Shown piece by piece: positions 33,906 through 41,933 of a DNA stretch of 41,933 nt. The position numbers were made by a program, and so were the translations under genes. The notes beneath the pieces were generated by a model. That model made no database searches. It had not been told where the DNA came from and saw only the letters and a program-made list of their open reading frames with translations. Source of the stretch: Alphaproteobacteria bacterium UBA1002 (GTDB lineage: Bacteria; Pseudomonadota; Alphaproteobacteria; Rickettsiales; UBA998); NCBI GenBank assembly GCA_002291845.1, contig DBAU01000080.1:1-41933 (forward strand), in the 5' to 3' direction. Position 1 is the stretch's first letter; every line of letters starts with the position of its first letter.

Positions 33906-34023
33906 AAATCTCTCCAAAAAAATGTTCGTCATGACCCGTCGGCGCAACGATGATAGGGCAATCCATACGGCCTGTTTCGCTCTATGGATTCTCCTGATAG
34001 TTTTGCTATGCAAAACCTAGGGA

Positions 34024-34944
34024 ATGACGATATGTCAGAACCTATACCTAACGCAGCGCATGACAAAAAGAAAGATGATTGGCTTTTTGAAGAGCCTGCC
34101 TGGCATCCTCTACCGGGCGGGCTATAACGGTATCATCAAGCATGATGGCATCGAGCACGCGGGCTATCTGGCCTTTCTCGCGCTGCTGGCGTTGTTTCCG
34201 TTCCTCGTGCTGATCGTCTCGCTGGCAGGATTCTTCGGGCAGGGCGAGCTCGGCACCCGCTTTGTTGAGCTGATGTTTACCAACCTGCCGGCCGAGGCGG
34301 TGGCAGCTCTGCGTCCACGCATCGCAGAGATTGTTGGCGGTCCGCCGCAGGGCTTCCTCACCGTCGCGATTTTGGGGGCGATATGGACCGCCTCCTCGAT
34401 GGTGGAGGGCATGCGTACCGTGCTCAACCGCGCCTATCATGTACACACACCGCCCGCCTACTGGCTGCGTAGGCTGCTCTCGATTGTGCAGCTGCTGGTC
34501 ATCATCGCCATCATCCTGGTGGTGATGACGGTCTATGTATTCATGCCGTTCCTGATCGCCAAACTACAAGCGATCTTTGTGCTGACATGGCCCGATGACC
34601 ACAGCCTGGGCTGGGAGCGTTTCATTTTCCTGGTGTCGGCAGGTACGCTGTTTCTGATGGTGTCTTATCTTTACACCGTTCTGCCGAATATCCGCCAAAG
34701 CGTGCTCTCTGTGGTGCCCGGCGCGGTGGTGACCGTGCTGCTCTGGCTTGAAGCCGCCAGCCTGCTCACCGGGTATCTGGAGAATTTCGACCAGGTGAAC
34801 CTGATTTACGGCAGCCTTGGTAGTTTCATCGCCACGCTGCTGTTCTTCTACATCATGAACATCATTTTCATCTTCGGTGCCGAGCTGAATTATGAGCTGA
34901 AGATCGCCATGGGCGAGGCCATTGAAGAACGCGAGCAGCGCTAA
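34024..34944 (+). CDS. YihY/BrkB-family inner-membrane protein
   Basis: About 290-306 aa with six transmembrane stretches (for example YLAFLALLALFPFLVLIVSL, QLLVIIAIILVVMTVYVFMP and FIATLLFFYIMNIIFIFGAE). The early HDGIEHAGYLAFLALLALFP segment, TASSMVEGMRTVLNRAY and FDQVNLIYGSLGSF are family hallmarks. The function of YihY proteins is not firmly known despite the old 'ribonuclease BN' label. The start is uncertain: ATG at 34024, 34060 or 34075. Confidence 0.9.
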   Translation: MTICQNLYLTQRMTKRKMIGFLKSLPGILYRAGYNGIIKHDGIEHAGYLAFLALLALFPFLVLIVSLAGFFGQGELGTRFVELMFTNLPAEAVAALRPRIAEIVGGPPQGFLTVAILGAIWTASSMVEGMRTVLNRAYHVHTPPAYWLRRLLSIVQLLVIIAIILVVMTVYVFMPFLIAKLQAIFVLTWPDDHSLGWERFIFLVSAGTLFLMVSYLYTVLPNIRQSVLSVVPGAVVTVLLWLEAASLLTGYLENFDQVNLIYGSLGSFIATLLFFYIMNIIFIFGAELNYELKIAMGEAIEEREQR

Positions 34945-34988
34945 TTATACCCCTTCCCGACAGCAGGCGAAGCTGGCACTCTGGCGGC

Positions 34989-35495
34989 ATGAGCGACATC
35001 ACGACCGACAGCCAGATTGAGGACGAACGCGCCAAGCTTGAAGAGTTCGCCGCCGAGGTGCGGCGCTTTTTCGATCAGCTGGCGCAGGAGGTGGAGGCGG
35101 ATTTCAGCCGCCTGGTCGCCCGGCTCACCGAGCAACAACAACAGCTGATTGACCAGCAGGGCGATGCGCTGCTCTCCGAGGCAGCGAGCCTTAGCCTGGC
35201 TAGCCGTGTGGAGGATGGGCTCGGGCAGATTGCCATCCAAAATCAAGGGGATTCCGTCATCGGTCGCGCTTTGCAGGCCTCGCTCGGCGCGGTGATTTCC
35301 GGCGGCGTGCGACGGGGACAGGTGCGCCCGCGTACCATTCTGCGCCGGGTCGCCGGGGTGTTTGGCGCGCAGCTGGGCCAGGACCTCGCCGGGGTGCTCG
35401 GGATGGAAGCACCGGAGGATACCTTCCGGCTGTCGCGCAATCAGAGCGCCCGAGAACAGGCGGGAAGCCTGCAGCGTTCTGTGCGGATTCGCTAG
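34989..35495 (+). CDS. Hypothetical protein with coiled coil and glycine-rich segment
   Basis: A 168-aa protein. Residues 10-60 form a charged, Gln/Glu-rich helix (coiled coil likely). Residues 90-110 are Gly/Ala/Val-rich (ALQASLGAVISGGVRRGQVR) and 120-140 similar (VAGVFGAQLGQDLAGVLG), reminiscent of proteins that pack into or against membranes. The basic tail ends in RSVRIR. It follows the YihY gene by 44 bases on the same strand, so co-transcription is likely. No family recognised. Confidence 0.6.
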   Translation: MSDITTDSQIEDERAKLEEFAAEVRRFFDQLAQEVEADFSRLVARLTEQQQQLIDQQGDALLSEAASLSLASRVEDGLGQIAIQNQGDSVIGRALQASLGAVISGGVRRGQVRPRTILRRVAGVFGAQLGQDLAGVLGMEAPEDTFRLSRNQSAREQAGSLQRSVRIR

Positions 35496-35500
35496 GACTA

Positions 35501-36859
35501 CTAGGCCGCGCCCTGTTGGTTGCGGCTGGAAACAGAAGGCATGGTCAGGCGAGCTAATAGCGCCTCACGCAACGCCGGGCGAATGCTGGCAAGCAAATGC
35601 TCTGCTGCAGCAGGGGTACGTGGAAAATTCGAAACCGTGTCTTCGCCAAGAAGCCACTCAATATCGGACTTCTCCAACATCAGGCGCATATCATGCATCA
35701 CGCGGGGAAACACATGGTCTGGCGGCTCAAGCGTCGCGTCGGCGAATAATTCAGCAAACGGCACGACGGCTCCCTCAGCATGGCCATGATGAAATGCCCC
35801 CGCAGCGACCAGTATGGCGGTGGCGGCATAGCTACGCATCCGGTCACGCTGCACTTCGCAGTTAATCTGTGCAATACGGTCCCATTGGTCACGTGTCTCC
35901 TGCGCAGGAAAGCCCCGATAGCTGTGAAAGACCGAGGCAATACCCCCTTCTTCCTGTGTTCCCACCCGTGCCAGAAAATGCGCCAAGCGGCTACATGCGT
36001 GGAACATCCCTTCCGGGGTCTGCAGCGTCGGCGCGCCTTCCATCAAAAGCTGATGGCTACCCCGGTTGAACTGCTCGAAAGGCTTGCGGAAGCCGATCAC
36101 GTCATGGTTAGCCATGAATACCGCACCGAGGATCACCGCTTCGATTTCCTCATCACTCAATCCGTCAATGCCAAGGCTGGCGTTGGCCTCTATCACGCGC
36201 TGGCGTAGCTGGCCGACACGAACGGGCAGGCGAAACGGGATGGTGGCTTCAATCATCGCCATCTCAGCAAGGATAGCCTTGGGCCATAGCCTGGCACGCT
36301 GGCCTTGCAACGCACCATACAGGGCGCTGAGAAACTCATTCTGCCCACCAAACGGATCGAGTACCTGCCCAGCAGAAAGGCCAAAAATGGTTAGCGCCTG
36401 CTGGTAAATCGCCTGCACCTCTTCTGGCAGTGCAGGATCTGCGCGTAGCCGGAAGGTGCTCTCTGCCACCTCAATGAACGGAGCGAGCATCTCTGCCACT
36501 GCTGGAAGGATGGTTTCATCAATATGCGCGTACACCACATCGTGATGCCAGCCGGCACGTGTCATAACTTGGGTGATGAAGGGGTATTGCGCCATGAGCT
36601 TGTGGGTATGCAGGGCTTCTTGCAGGTTCGAGCAATGCACACCCATTTCATCTAGCGAGGTCGGGGCTGTGGCGACGTCCCGGTAATGATCGATGGTGTG
36701 ATAATGGCGGCGCGGCTGGCTCCCAGAGGCGAGAATAGCTGAAAAATCAGCGCGGAGGGCGGGAGGCTGCATCTCACGCAGGCCTGGCTCCGTAAGGCTC
36801 TCGCTGGCCACGAGGAAATGATGCCAGTCCTCCGCGTACATGTCCAGTTGTGCGTCCAT
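35501..36859 (-). CDS. HD-superfamily-like predicted phosphohydrolase (long form)
   Basis: A 452-aa protein from the ATG at 36859, which is preceded by AGGGGTG. Residues 51-59 (RHYHTIDHY) and 104-110 (WHHDVVY) match the pattern of the small COG4339-type HD proteins, whose His and Asp residues bind metal. Those proteins are about 200 aa, so this one is twice as long. The second half has further His-rich stretches (MANHDVIGFRKPF; AAGAFHHGHAEG) that may be a second, diverged domain. Substrate unknown. It converges with the upstream orphan, with 5 bases between stops. Confidence 0.65.
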   Translation of the reverse strand: MDAQLDMYAEDWHHFLVASESLTEPGLREMQPPALRADFSAILASGSQPRRHYHTIDHYRDVATAPTSLDEMGVHCSNLQEALHTHKLMAQYPFITQVMTRAGWHHDVVYAHIDETILPAVAEMLAPFIEVAESTFRLRADPALPEEVQAIYQQALTIFGLSAGQVLDPFGGQNEFLSALYGALQGQRARLWPKAILAEMAMIEATIPFRLPVRVGQLRQRVIEANASLGIDGLSDEEIEAVILGAVFMANHDVIGFRKPFEQFNRGSHQLLMEGAPTLQTPEGMFHACSRLAHFLARVGTQEEGGIASVFHSYRGFPAQETRDQWDRIAQINCEVQRDRMRSYAATAILVAAGAFHHGHAEGAVVPFAELFADATLEPPDHVFPRVMHDMRLMLEKSDIEWLLGEDTVSNFPRTPAAAEHLLASIRPALREALLARLTMPSVSSRNQQGAA

Positions 36860-36931
36860 GACACCCCTGCTCAAAGATATCACTAAACCCGAAAACGCTT
36901 AAGATTGTGTAAAGCCCGCCGCTTATGGCAT

Positions 36932-38122
36932 CTACACTGCCACGTCAGGCGACTTCTTCAACCGTGACTTACTCTGGCGCTCGCTGTCGGATTTCAGCTG
37001 CCCGCACGCGGCCATGATGTCATCGCCCCGTGTGGCGCGGATCGGCGAGGAATACCCGGCGGCATAAATAATATCGGCAAAGGCACGAATCCGGTTGTTA
37101 GAAGATCGCTCATAAGGCGAGTTTGGCCAGGGGTTAAAGGGGATCAGATTGACCTTGGCGGGGATGCCTTTGATGAGCTGAATCAACGCCCGTGCATCCG
37201 CATCGGAGTCATTGATGCCTTTGAGCATCACATATTCAAAGGTAATCCGCCGCGCATTGGAGAGGGTCGGGTAATTCCGGCAGGCATCCATTAGCTCGGC
37301 CAGCGGGTATTTGCGGTTGATCGGTACGATCACGTCGCGCAATTCATCGGTGACCGCATGCAGCGAAATCGCGAGGTTGAGGCCGAGCTCGTCGCCGCAG
37401 CGGCGGATCATCGGCACCACGCCGGAGGTGGAGAGCGTGATGCGGCGCTTGGAGAGGGAAATCCCCTCCTCGTCCATCACGATCCGCATCGCTTTGGCGA
37501 CATTGTCGTAATTGTAGAGCGGCTCGCCCATGCCCATCAGCACAATGTTGGAGAGCAGGCGGCCATCCTTCGCCGAGGGCCATTCACCCAGCGCGTCGCG
37601 GGCGACCATCACCTGCCCCACAATCTCCGCCGCGGTTAAATTGCGCACCAACCGCTGAGTGCCGGTATGGCAGAAGGTGCAGGAAAGCGTGCAGCCGACC
37701 TGGCTGGAGATACACAGCGTGCCGCGGTCTTCCTCGGGAATGAACACCGATTCCGCCTGATTGCCATCGCCGAAGGTGAGCAGCCATTTACGCGTGCCAT
37801 CCACCGAGAGATGCTCACGCGTCACCCCGGCGCGGGTCAGGGTGAAATGCTCGGCCAGTTTCTGCTGAGCCGGGCGGGCGATATTGGACATCTCGGAAAA
37901 ATGGGTGGCACCGCGGTGATAAATCCACTGCCAGACTTGCTTGGTGCGGAATTTCTCTAGGCCAATCCCCTGCAGCGCTTCAGCCAGCTCCTCACGCGAC
38001 AGGCCAATCAGCGGGCGTTTTTCCCCCGCCGCTAACGGCGCGGCATCCGGTTGTTCCGGTGTTTTTTCAATGCCCTGCCAGGAAGAGGAAGCCGTATCCA
38101 TCGCAAGCCGTCCGATTTTCAT
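36932..38122 (-). CDS. rlmN: 23S rRNA (adenine-2503-C2)-methyltransferase
   Basis: A 396-aa radical-SAM enzyme that methylates A2503 of 23S rRNA and A37 of some tRNAs. The iron-sulfur cysteines are 144, 148 and 151 (CTLSCTFC). The two other catalytic cysteines are Cys137 (GTLCISSQVG) and Cys373 (DIMAACGQL). GMGEPLYNYDN and the ending GDDIMAACGQL are as in RlmN. The N-terminal 35 residues go beyond the family; starts at 38122 or 38101 are both possible. Confidence 0.95.
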   Translation of the reverse strand: MKIGRLAMDTASSSWQGIEKTPEQPDAAPLAAGEKRPLIGLSREELAEALQGIGLEKFRTKQVWQWIYHRGATHFSEMSNIARPAQQKLAEHFTLTRAGVTREHLSVDGTRKWLLTFGDGNQAESVFIPEEDRGTLCISSQVGCTLSCTFCHTGTQRLVRNLTAAEIVGQVMVARDALGEWPSAKDGRLLSNIVLMGMGEPLYNYDNVAKAMRIVMDEEGISLSKRRITLSTSGVVPMIRRCGDELGLNLAISLHAVTDELRDVIVPINRKYPLAELMDACRNYPTLSNARRITFEYVMLKGINDSDADARALIQLIKGIPAKVNLIPFNPWPNSPYERSSNNRIRAFADIIYAAGYSSPIRATRGDDIMAACGQLKSDSERQSKSRLKKSPDVAV

Positions 38123-38208
38123 TAAGAATGAGGTGCCTACTGTTTAATCTAAGTTTAAGAAATGTCGACTATATTATGAATTTAGTTTTGCACATGCAGG
38201 AGAGGTAC

Positions 38209-38598
38209 ATGTCTGAATTCTCGCCCACGCGGCTGACCAACGAGGAGTTTCGACAAATCATCCACGCTGCCTTACATGATACGCAAATTACGGTTGCTGG
38301 TCAGGTATTTGACGGAAGATTGAATCATGACGCCCGGGAGCTGGCCCGCCTGGGTGATCGCGTTTCAGAGCCTGATGCACGCACACAAGCACTGAAAGGT
38401 CACCTAGCGCGTCCCACGTTAGATCACGGTGCATTGGGGAGGCTTTCCACACCTGGCGGCCATCTGCAGGTTCACGACCTTCCATGGAATCTCAATTTGG
38501 AAGAGAGCCTTGCTTGCATACTAGCTCCTGATGCTCAGGCGCAACTCTGCTTACCCGGTGGACTGGCCCGCTCAAAACAAGGCAGTCGAAGTCGCTAA
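38209..38598 (+). CDS. Hypothetical protein, 129 aa
   Basis: A soluble protein of unknown function. AGGAGAGG directly before the ATG at 38209 sets the start. A short helix (TNEEFRQIIHAALHD) is followed by a charged, Leu/Gly-rich middle and a basic tail (SKQGSRSR). There are no membrane segments. The region upstream is AT-rich and holds a TATATTATG-like -10 near 38170-38178, so it probably has its own promoter divergent from rlmN. No family recognised. Confidence 0.55.
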   Translation: MSEFSPTRLTNEEFRQIIHAALHDTQITVAGQVFDGRLNHDARELARLGDRVSEPDARTQALKGHLARPTLDHGALGRLSTPGGHLQVHDLPWNLNLEESLACILAPDAQAQLCLPGGLARSKQGSRSR

Positions 38599-38643
38599 TA
38601 ATCTTTCCTTTACCTCGCCCGAGCATAGCTTTATAGCCGGGGC

Positions 38644-39360
38644 ATGACGCAGCCTGCTTTACATGGACGTATCGCCCTGATTACGGGTGCCTCGCGCGGC
38701 ATTGGCGCGGCGGTGGCTAAGCGCTACGCCGCCGAGGGCGCGCAGGTGATTCTGGTCGCCCGCACGGTGGGGGCACTGGAGGAGGTGGATGATGCCATCC
38801 GCAGCGCAGGCCATGCGCCGGCAACACTGGTTCCCACGGATCTGAAACTCCCGCAGATGCTCGACCAGCTCGGCGCGATTCTGCACGAACGCTTCGGACG
38901 GCTGGATATTTTAGTGGGCAATGCGGCGATGCTAGGGGCGCTGACACCCCTCACCCACGCCGATCCCAAGCTATGGGATGAGGTGATGCAGGTGAATTTG
39001 ACCGCCAATTGGCGGCTGATCCGCGCCATGCATCCGCTGCTTGCCGCCTCGGAGGCGGGGCGGGCTATTTTTGTGACCTCCGGCGCGGCGCGGGCGGCTT
39101 TTCCATACTGGGGGCCGTACGGTGTAAGCAAGGCTGCGCTGGAAATGCTGGTGCGCACCTATGCCGCAGAAACCGGAAAAACACGGATATGCGCCAACCT
39201 CATTGATCCGGGCGTCGTTGACACGGCCATGCGGCGGGAAGCATTTCCCGGGGAACCGTCAGGACAAAATCCATCGCCAGAAAACATCACCGACCTGTTT
39301 GTGACATTGGCTGGTGCCGACTTCCAGGAAACCGGAAGGCTTTACCACGCCACGGCGTGA
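38644..39360 (+). CDS. Short-chain dehydrogenase/reductase
   Basis: A 238-aa SDR. The cofactor motif TGASRGIG is at residues 14-21, GNAA at about 93-96 (in place of the usual NNAG), and the catalytic Ser-Tyr-Lys lie in FVTSGAA and YGVSKAA. The order and the ending resemble the YciK-like group of SDRs. Substrate unknown. It ends in a large hairpin that covers the stop codon. Confidence 0.88.
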   Translation: MTQPALHGRIALITGASRGIGAAVAKRYAAEGAQVILVARTVGALEEVDDAIRSAGHAPATLVPTDLKLPQMLDQLGAILHERFGRLDILVGNAAMLGALTPLTHADPKLWDEVMQVNLTANWRLIRAMHPLLAASEAGRAIFVTSGAARAAFPYWGPYGVSKAALEMLVRTYAAETGKTRICANLIDPGVVDTAMRREAFPGEPSGQNPSPENITDLFVTLAGADFQETGRLYHATA

Positions 39361-39370
39361 TAAAGCCTTC
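39335..39370. repeat. Long hairpin over the dehydrogenase stop codon
   Basis: GAAGGCTTTA (39335-39344) pairs with TAAAGCCTTC (39361-39370), and CACGC (39346-39350) pairs with GCGTG (39355-39359) inside it. The stem spans the TGA at 39358-39360. There is no T-run, but it lies between convergent genes and is a candidate bidirectional stop. Confidence 0.55.
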
Positions 39371-39385
39371 GGATGGATTGACTGC

Positions 39386-41933
39386 TTAGAGCAGGAAATT
39401 CTCTACCCCCAGTGCATGCACACCTGAGATCTGAATCGTACCGTCTGAGGCGCGGTCACCATCAATGTCGATATTGATAAAGGTATTACGCCCCAAGACG
39501 ACAGAAGATACAGAACCCACGCCCGTGGTGGCAAAGCTAGAGCCAGCAAAAACCAGATCTCCCAACGCACTGAGATCAATTTTATCACCCTGCGTGATCC
39601 GGAAATCCGTCACTATATCGCGTAGTGAGGATTGGGTTGAAGTATCGCTAATATGCTCCCACACGAAGATATCTGCCCCATTACCACCGGTCATAATATC
39701 ACGACCTGCTCCGCCAATGAGAATATCATTCCCATCGCTCGCTGAAAGCCTGTCGTTACCCGATCCACCAATCAGACGGTCATGCGAGACATTGCCAAAG
39801 ATGAAATCGTCGCCATCCCCGCCATCGAGCCAGTTAGCCCCTCCGTCGCCATGAAGCCTGTCATTGCCGCTACCGCCGATCAGGGTGTCATCCCCGGCAC
39901 CGCCTCGCAGCAAGTCATCCCCCTCTCCGCCATCAACAAAGTCGACCCCGTTATCGGCGTAGAGGACATCATTGCCGCTACCACCGGTCAGGGTATCGTC
40001 ACCATTGCCTCCGCGCACATAATCATTGCCGTCGCCTGCGTTCAGTTCGTCATTCCCGTCCCCACCATGAATGGTGTCGATACCAGCGCCACCCTCGATG
40101 ATATCATTGCCAAGCCATCCGGCAATGCGGTCATTTCCATCCCCGCCAAAGATTGTGTCATCGTCAATATTGCCATTGATGGTATCGTTTCCTGATCCAC
40201 CATCGATCGTATCCTGACCACGTCCACCAGAAATCCGGTCATTACCATCCCCACCCTCAATAGAGTTTGAGCCAAGTCCACCGACGATGATGTCGTCACC
40301 GGCACCACCAAGAATGGTATTATTGCCTTGTCCGCCATGCAGCAGGTCATTGCCCTCGCCGCCGTCCAGCGTATTGTTACCCGCGCCAGCATAGATGGAG
40401 TCGTTTCCAAGGCCACCGATCAGCGAATCATTGCCAAAGCTGCCGGAAATTCGATCATTCCCGTCACCACCGTCAACCGTATCGTTTCCGCTACGGGCAG
40501 AGATGGTATCATTACCACCAAAACCACTGATCAGATCATTACCATCAGTTCCCCGCAGAATTTCACCCAGCGAGGTTCCGTTAATAATACGATCGGCGAT
40601 CGGTGGGGGCGTATCGTCATTCAGAATCGTGGCAAGTGCCACGTCCGTCTCGATGGTTGCACCTTGAGCATTACTCAGACGGATCTCAAAGCTTTCATGG
40701 CCTTCTACCTGCGTATCACCTACTACCAGAATGGTGATATCTTTACTCACCTCGCCTGCTGCGAAAGCCAGCGTGCCTGAGCCCAAAAGGCTTCCCGCAA
40801 AATCTTCTGCCGAGATTGCGGCACCGGCCACTGCCCAGTCCACCGTACTGGCCAGCGTCGTGTCACCACTGCGAGTAACGACAAACGTAAAGGCCGTCGT
40901 GCCTGTATTGCCTTCGGCGCGGCTGGCAGGACCCTGCGTCGTAATCGACAGCGTCGGCAGCGGATCATCATTCACAATCGTGGCCTGCGCTGAAGCAGAA
41001 GAAATGCTGCCGTTAACAGGGTTACTGATCGATACGCTAAAGGTTTCATCCCCCTCATGGCGTGTGTCCCCGGCCACATCAACAGAGATCGTTTTTGTCG
41101 CTTCGCCTTCAGCAAACGAGACTGTTCCTGACGCAAGAACACCATTGAGGAAATCCGAAGCATCGGCTGTCTCAGCCTGCACGGCCCAATCGACATCACT
41201 GGCAATACTCAAATCGCCGGAGCGCGTGATAGTGAAGCTCACCGAACGGCTTCCCGCATCGCCTTCATTCACGCTGGCCGTGCCATCGGCACTAATAGCA
41301 AATTCCGGCAAGCTATCATCATTCAGGATGATGGCGCTGGCGGAGCCAGTTGCGATGGTCGCATTGGATGGCGAATTCAGCGTAACACTGAAGGATTCAT
41401 CTGCCTCAAAACGCGTATCTGCCGATACTTGCACCGTGATAGTCTTGCTTGCCTCGCCTTCTGCAAAGGTGAGCGCCCCGGTTGGCAGTGCGCCTCCCAC
41501 AAAGTCCTCTGCATTCGCTTCATCCGCCTGCACAGACCAGTTGACCGTGCTGCTCAGAGCCAGATCACCGCTGCGCGTGACGGTGAAGGTGAGTTCCATC
41601 GGGCCTGCATTACCTTCAAAGGCACTGGCCGCATCTGCCGCAATGGACAGCGTCGGTAGCGGATCATCATTGGTAATCGTCGCCGTGGCGCTGGCGTTAT
41701 CCAGCGTCGCGTTGGTTGCATCGCTGAGGACCACATCAAACGATTCGTCGCTCTCAAAGAAGCTGTCCCCGGCAATCTCTACCGTAATGGTTTTGCTTGC
41801 TTCGCCTTCTGCAAATTCCACCACACCGGATGGTAAGACGCCCCCGGAGAAATCACTGGCATTCGCATTAGCCGACTGCACGCTCCACTGTGCTGAAGAA
41901 GCAATGCTGGTATCACCGCTGCGCGTGACGGTG
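39386..41933 (-). CDS. Calx-beta / RTX calcium-binding secreted protein (5' end outside window)
   Basis: At least 848 residues are visible, running to the window edge. Four Calx-beta units lie at the N-terminal side (one partial, three whole), spaced 116-117 residues apart, each ending in a ...NDD motif (positions near 41671, 41320, 40969 and 40621). Then come 33 uninterrupted nine-residue RTX repeats (GGxGNDxLx type), from about 40555 to 39665. The last 90 residues (FVWEHISDTSTQSSLRDIV and on) are typical of type I secretion targets, whose signal lies at the C-terminus. Calcium-dependent folding outside the cell, as adhesin or matrix protein, is likely. No secretion genes are in view. Confidence 0.92.
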   Translation of the reverse strand, partial: TVTRSGDTSIASSAQWSVQSANANASDFSGGVLPSGVVEFAEGEASKTITVEIAGDSFFESDESFDVVLSDATNATLDNASATATITNDDPLPTLSIAADAASAFEGNAGPMELTFTVTRSGDLALSSTVNWSVQADEANAEDFVGGALPTGALTFAEGEASKTITVQVSADTRFEADESFSVTLNSPSNATIATGSASAIILNDDSLPEFAISADGTASVNEGDAGSRSVSFTITRSGDLSIASDVDWAVQAETADASDFLNGVLASGTVSFAEGEATKTISVDVAGDTRHEGDETFSVSISNPVNGSISSASAQATIVNDDPLPTLSITTQGPASRAEGNTGTTAFTFVVTRSGDTTLASTVDWAVAGAAISAEDFAGSLLGSGTLAFAAGEVSKDITILVVGDTQVEGHESFEIRLSNAQGATIETDVALATILNDDTPPPIADRIINGTSLGEILRGTDGNDLISGFGGNDTISARSGNDTVDGGDGNDRISGSFGNDSLIGGLGNDSIYAGAGNNTLDGGEGNDLLHGGQGNNTILGGAGDDIIVGGLGSNSIEGGDGNDRISGGRGQDTIDGGSGNDTINGNIDDDTIFGGDGNDRIAGWLGNDIIEGGAGIDTIHGGDGNDELNAGDGNDYVRGGNGDDTLTGGSGNDVLYADNGVDFVDGGEGDDLLRGGAGDDTLIGGSGNDRLHGDGGANWLDGGDGDDFIFGNVSHDRLIGGSGNDRLSASDGNDILIGGAGRDIMTGGNGADIFVWEHISDTSTQSSLRDIVTDFRITQGDKIDLSALGDLVFAGSSFATTGVGSVSSVVLGRNTFINIDIDGDRASDGTIQISGVHALGVENFLL
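39665..40555 (-). repeat. RTX nonapeptide repeat tract, 33 units of 27 bp
   Basis: Reading the minus strand, 33 nine-residue units follow without a break, from RGTDGNDLI to TGGNGADIF. Most have G-G-x-G-(N/D)-D; a few are degenerate (for example NGNIDDDTI and FGNVSHDRL). Each pair of units forms a calcium-binding turn of a beta-roll. Confidence 0.9.
40618..41933 (-). repeat. Tandem Calx-beta domains, about 350-bp period
   Basis: Each unit has (E/A)GN(A/T)G, TRSGD, a W-A/S-V strand, DF.GG/FAEGEA(S/T)KTI and a final NDD. The NDD ends recur at about 41671, 41320, 40969 and 40621. The units differ enough at amino-acid level to be old duplications. Confidence 0.85.

Noticed and set aside
32205..33953. 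582-codon open frame on the plus strand opposite malate synthase
   Set aside because: It mirrors aceB, whose active-site motifs are all on the minus strand. The translation is His/Arg/Gln-rich with no domain, the usual antisense by-product of high GC.
34024..34944. Naming the YihY-like gene ribonuclease BN
   Set aside because: The old label was shown to belong to a different gene in E. coli. The protein is a multi-pass membrane protein without nuclease motifs.
39665..40555. 27-bp periodic tract considered as a CRISPR or satellite array
   Set aside because: There are no constant repeats with unique spacers. The period is in codon phase and encodes RTX nonapeptides.
40328..40780. Open frames on the plus strand within the RTX/Calx-beta gene
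   Set aside because: They arise from the 27-bp GGN/GAT repeat periodicity. Their translation is a repetitive Ile/Val/Thr string with no start signal.

Overview
This 41.9 kb window is ordinary chromosomal DNA, almost certainly from an alphaproteobacterium. The order rpsF-rpsR-DUF2232-rplI, the divergent TimA (Tim44-like)/SecB pair, the MltA-Smr overlap and the EnvZ/OmpR-like pair are all typical of that class. Genes are mostly GC-rich and tightly packed on both strands. Several genes of unknown function with lower GC sit between conserved blocks. No rRNA, tRNA, CRISPR array, integrase or transposase was found. The genus cannot be named from the sequence alone.

Layout. 1-10.2 kb is a fatty-acid degradation region: the tail of an acyl-CoA dehydrogenase, a Nudix-like protein, a small membrane protein, a YumC-type ferredoxin/flavodoxin-NADP reductase, three small unknown genes, fadD, a lone pseudopilin, a thiolase, and a FadN-type 3-hydroxyacyl-CoA dehydrogenase/enoyl-CoA hydratase. 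10.2-14 kb holds a 565-aa orphan, an O-methyltransferase coupled to an exported nuclease-like protein that lacks catalytic residues, and a PagL-type lipid A deacylase. 14-19.1 kb is the ribosomal block (rplI, DUF2232, rpsR, rpsF) divergent from fabD, with an orphan gene between fabD and fabG and no acpP after fabG.

19.1-26.6 kb is the most irregular part. It has a RelE/RelB-like toxin-antitoxin pair, an XRE regulator, and a 1.04 kb segment flanked by two identical 45-bp copies of the dnaB promoter and start codon. It also has dnaB, an orphan, alr, and a 622-aa orphan whose second half is AT-rich. 26.6-31.7 kb holds the two-component pair, Smr, mltA, timA and secB. 31.7-39.4 kb holds a GNAT acetyltransferase, malate synthase A (glyoxylate shunt, matching the fatty-acid catabolism genes), a BrkB/YihY membrane protein, small orphans, an HD-like protein, rlmN and a short-chain dehydrogenase. 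The window ends inside a large Calx-beta/RTX calcium-binding secreted protein on the minus strand.

The best candidate for something undescribed is the duplicated dnaB promoter/start. Its two copies are identical through the promoter but differ only at third codon positions just inside the coding region. Next are the large orphans at 10.3-12.0 kb and 24.8-26.6 kb. I saw no complete new defence or mobile system.
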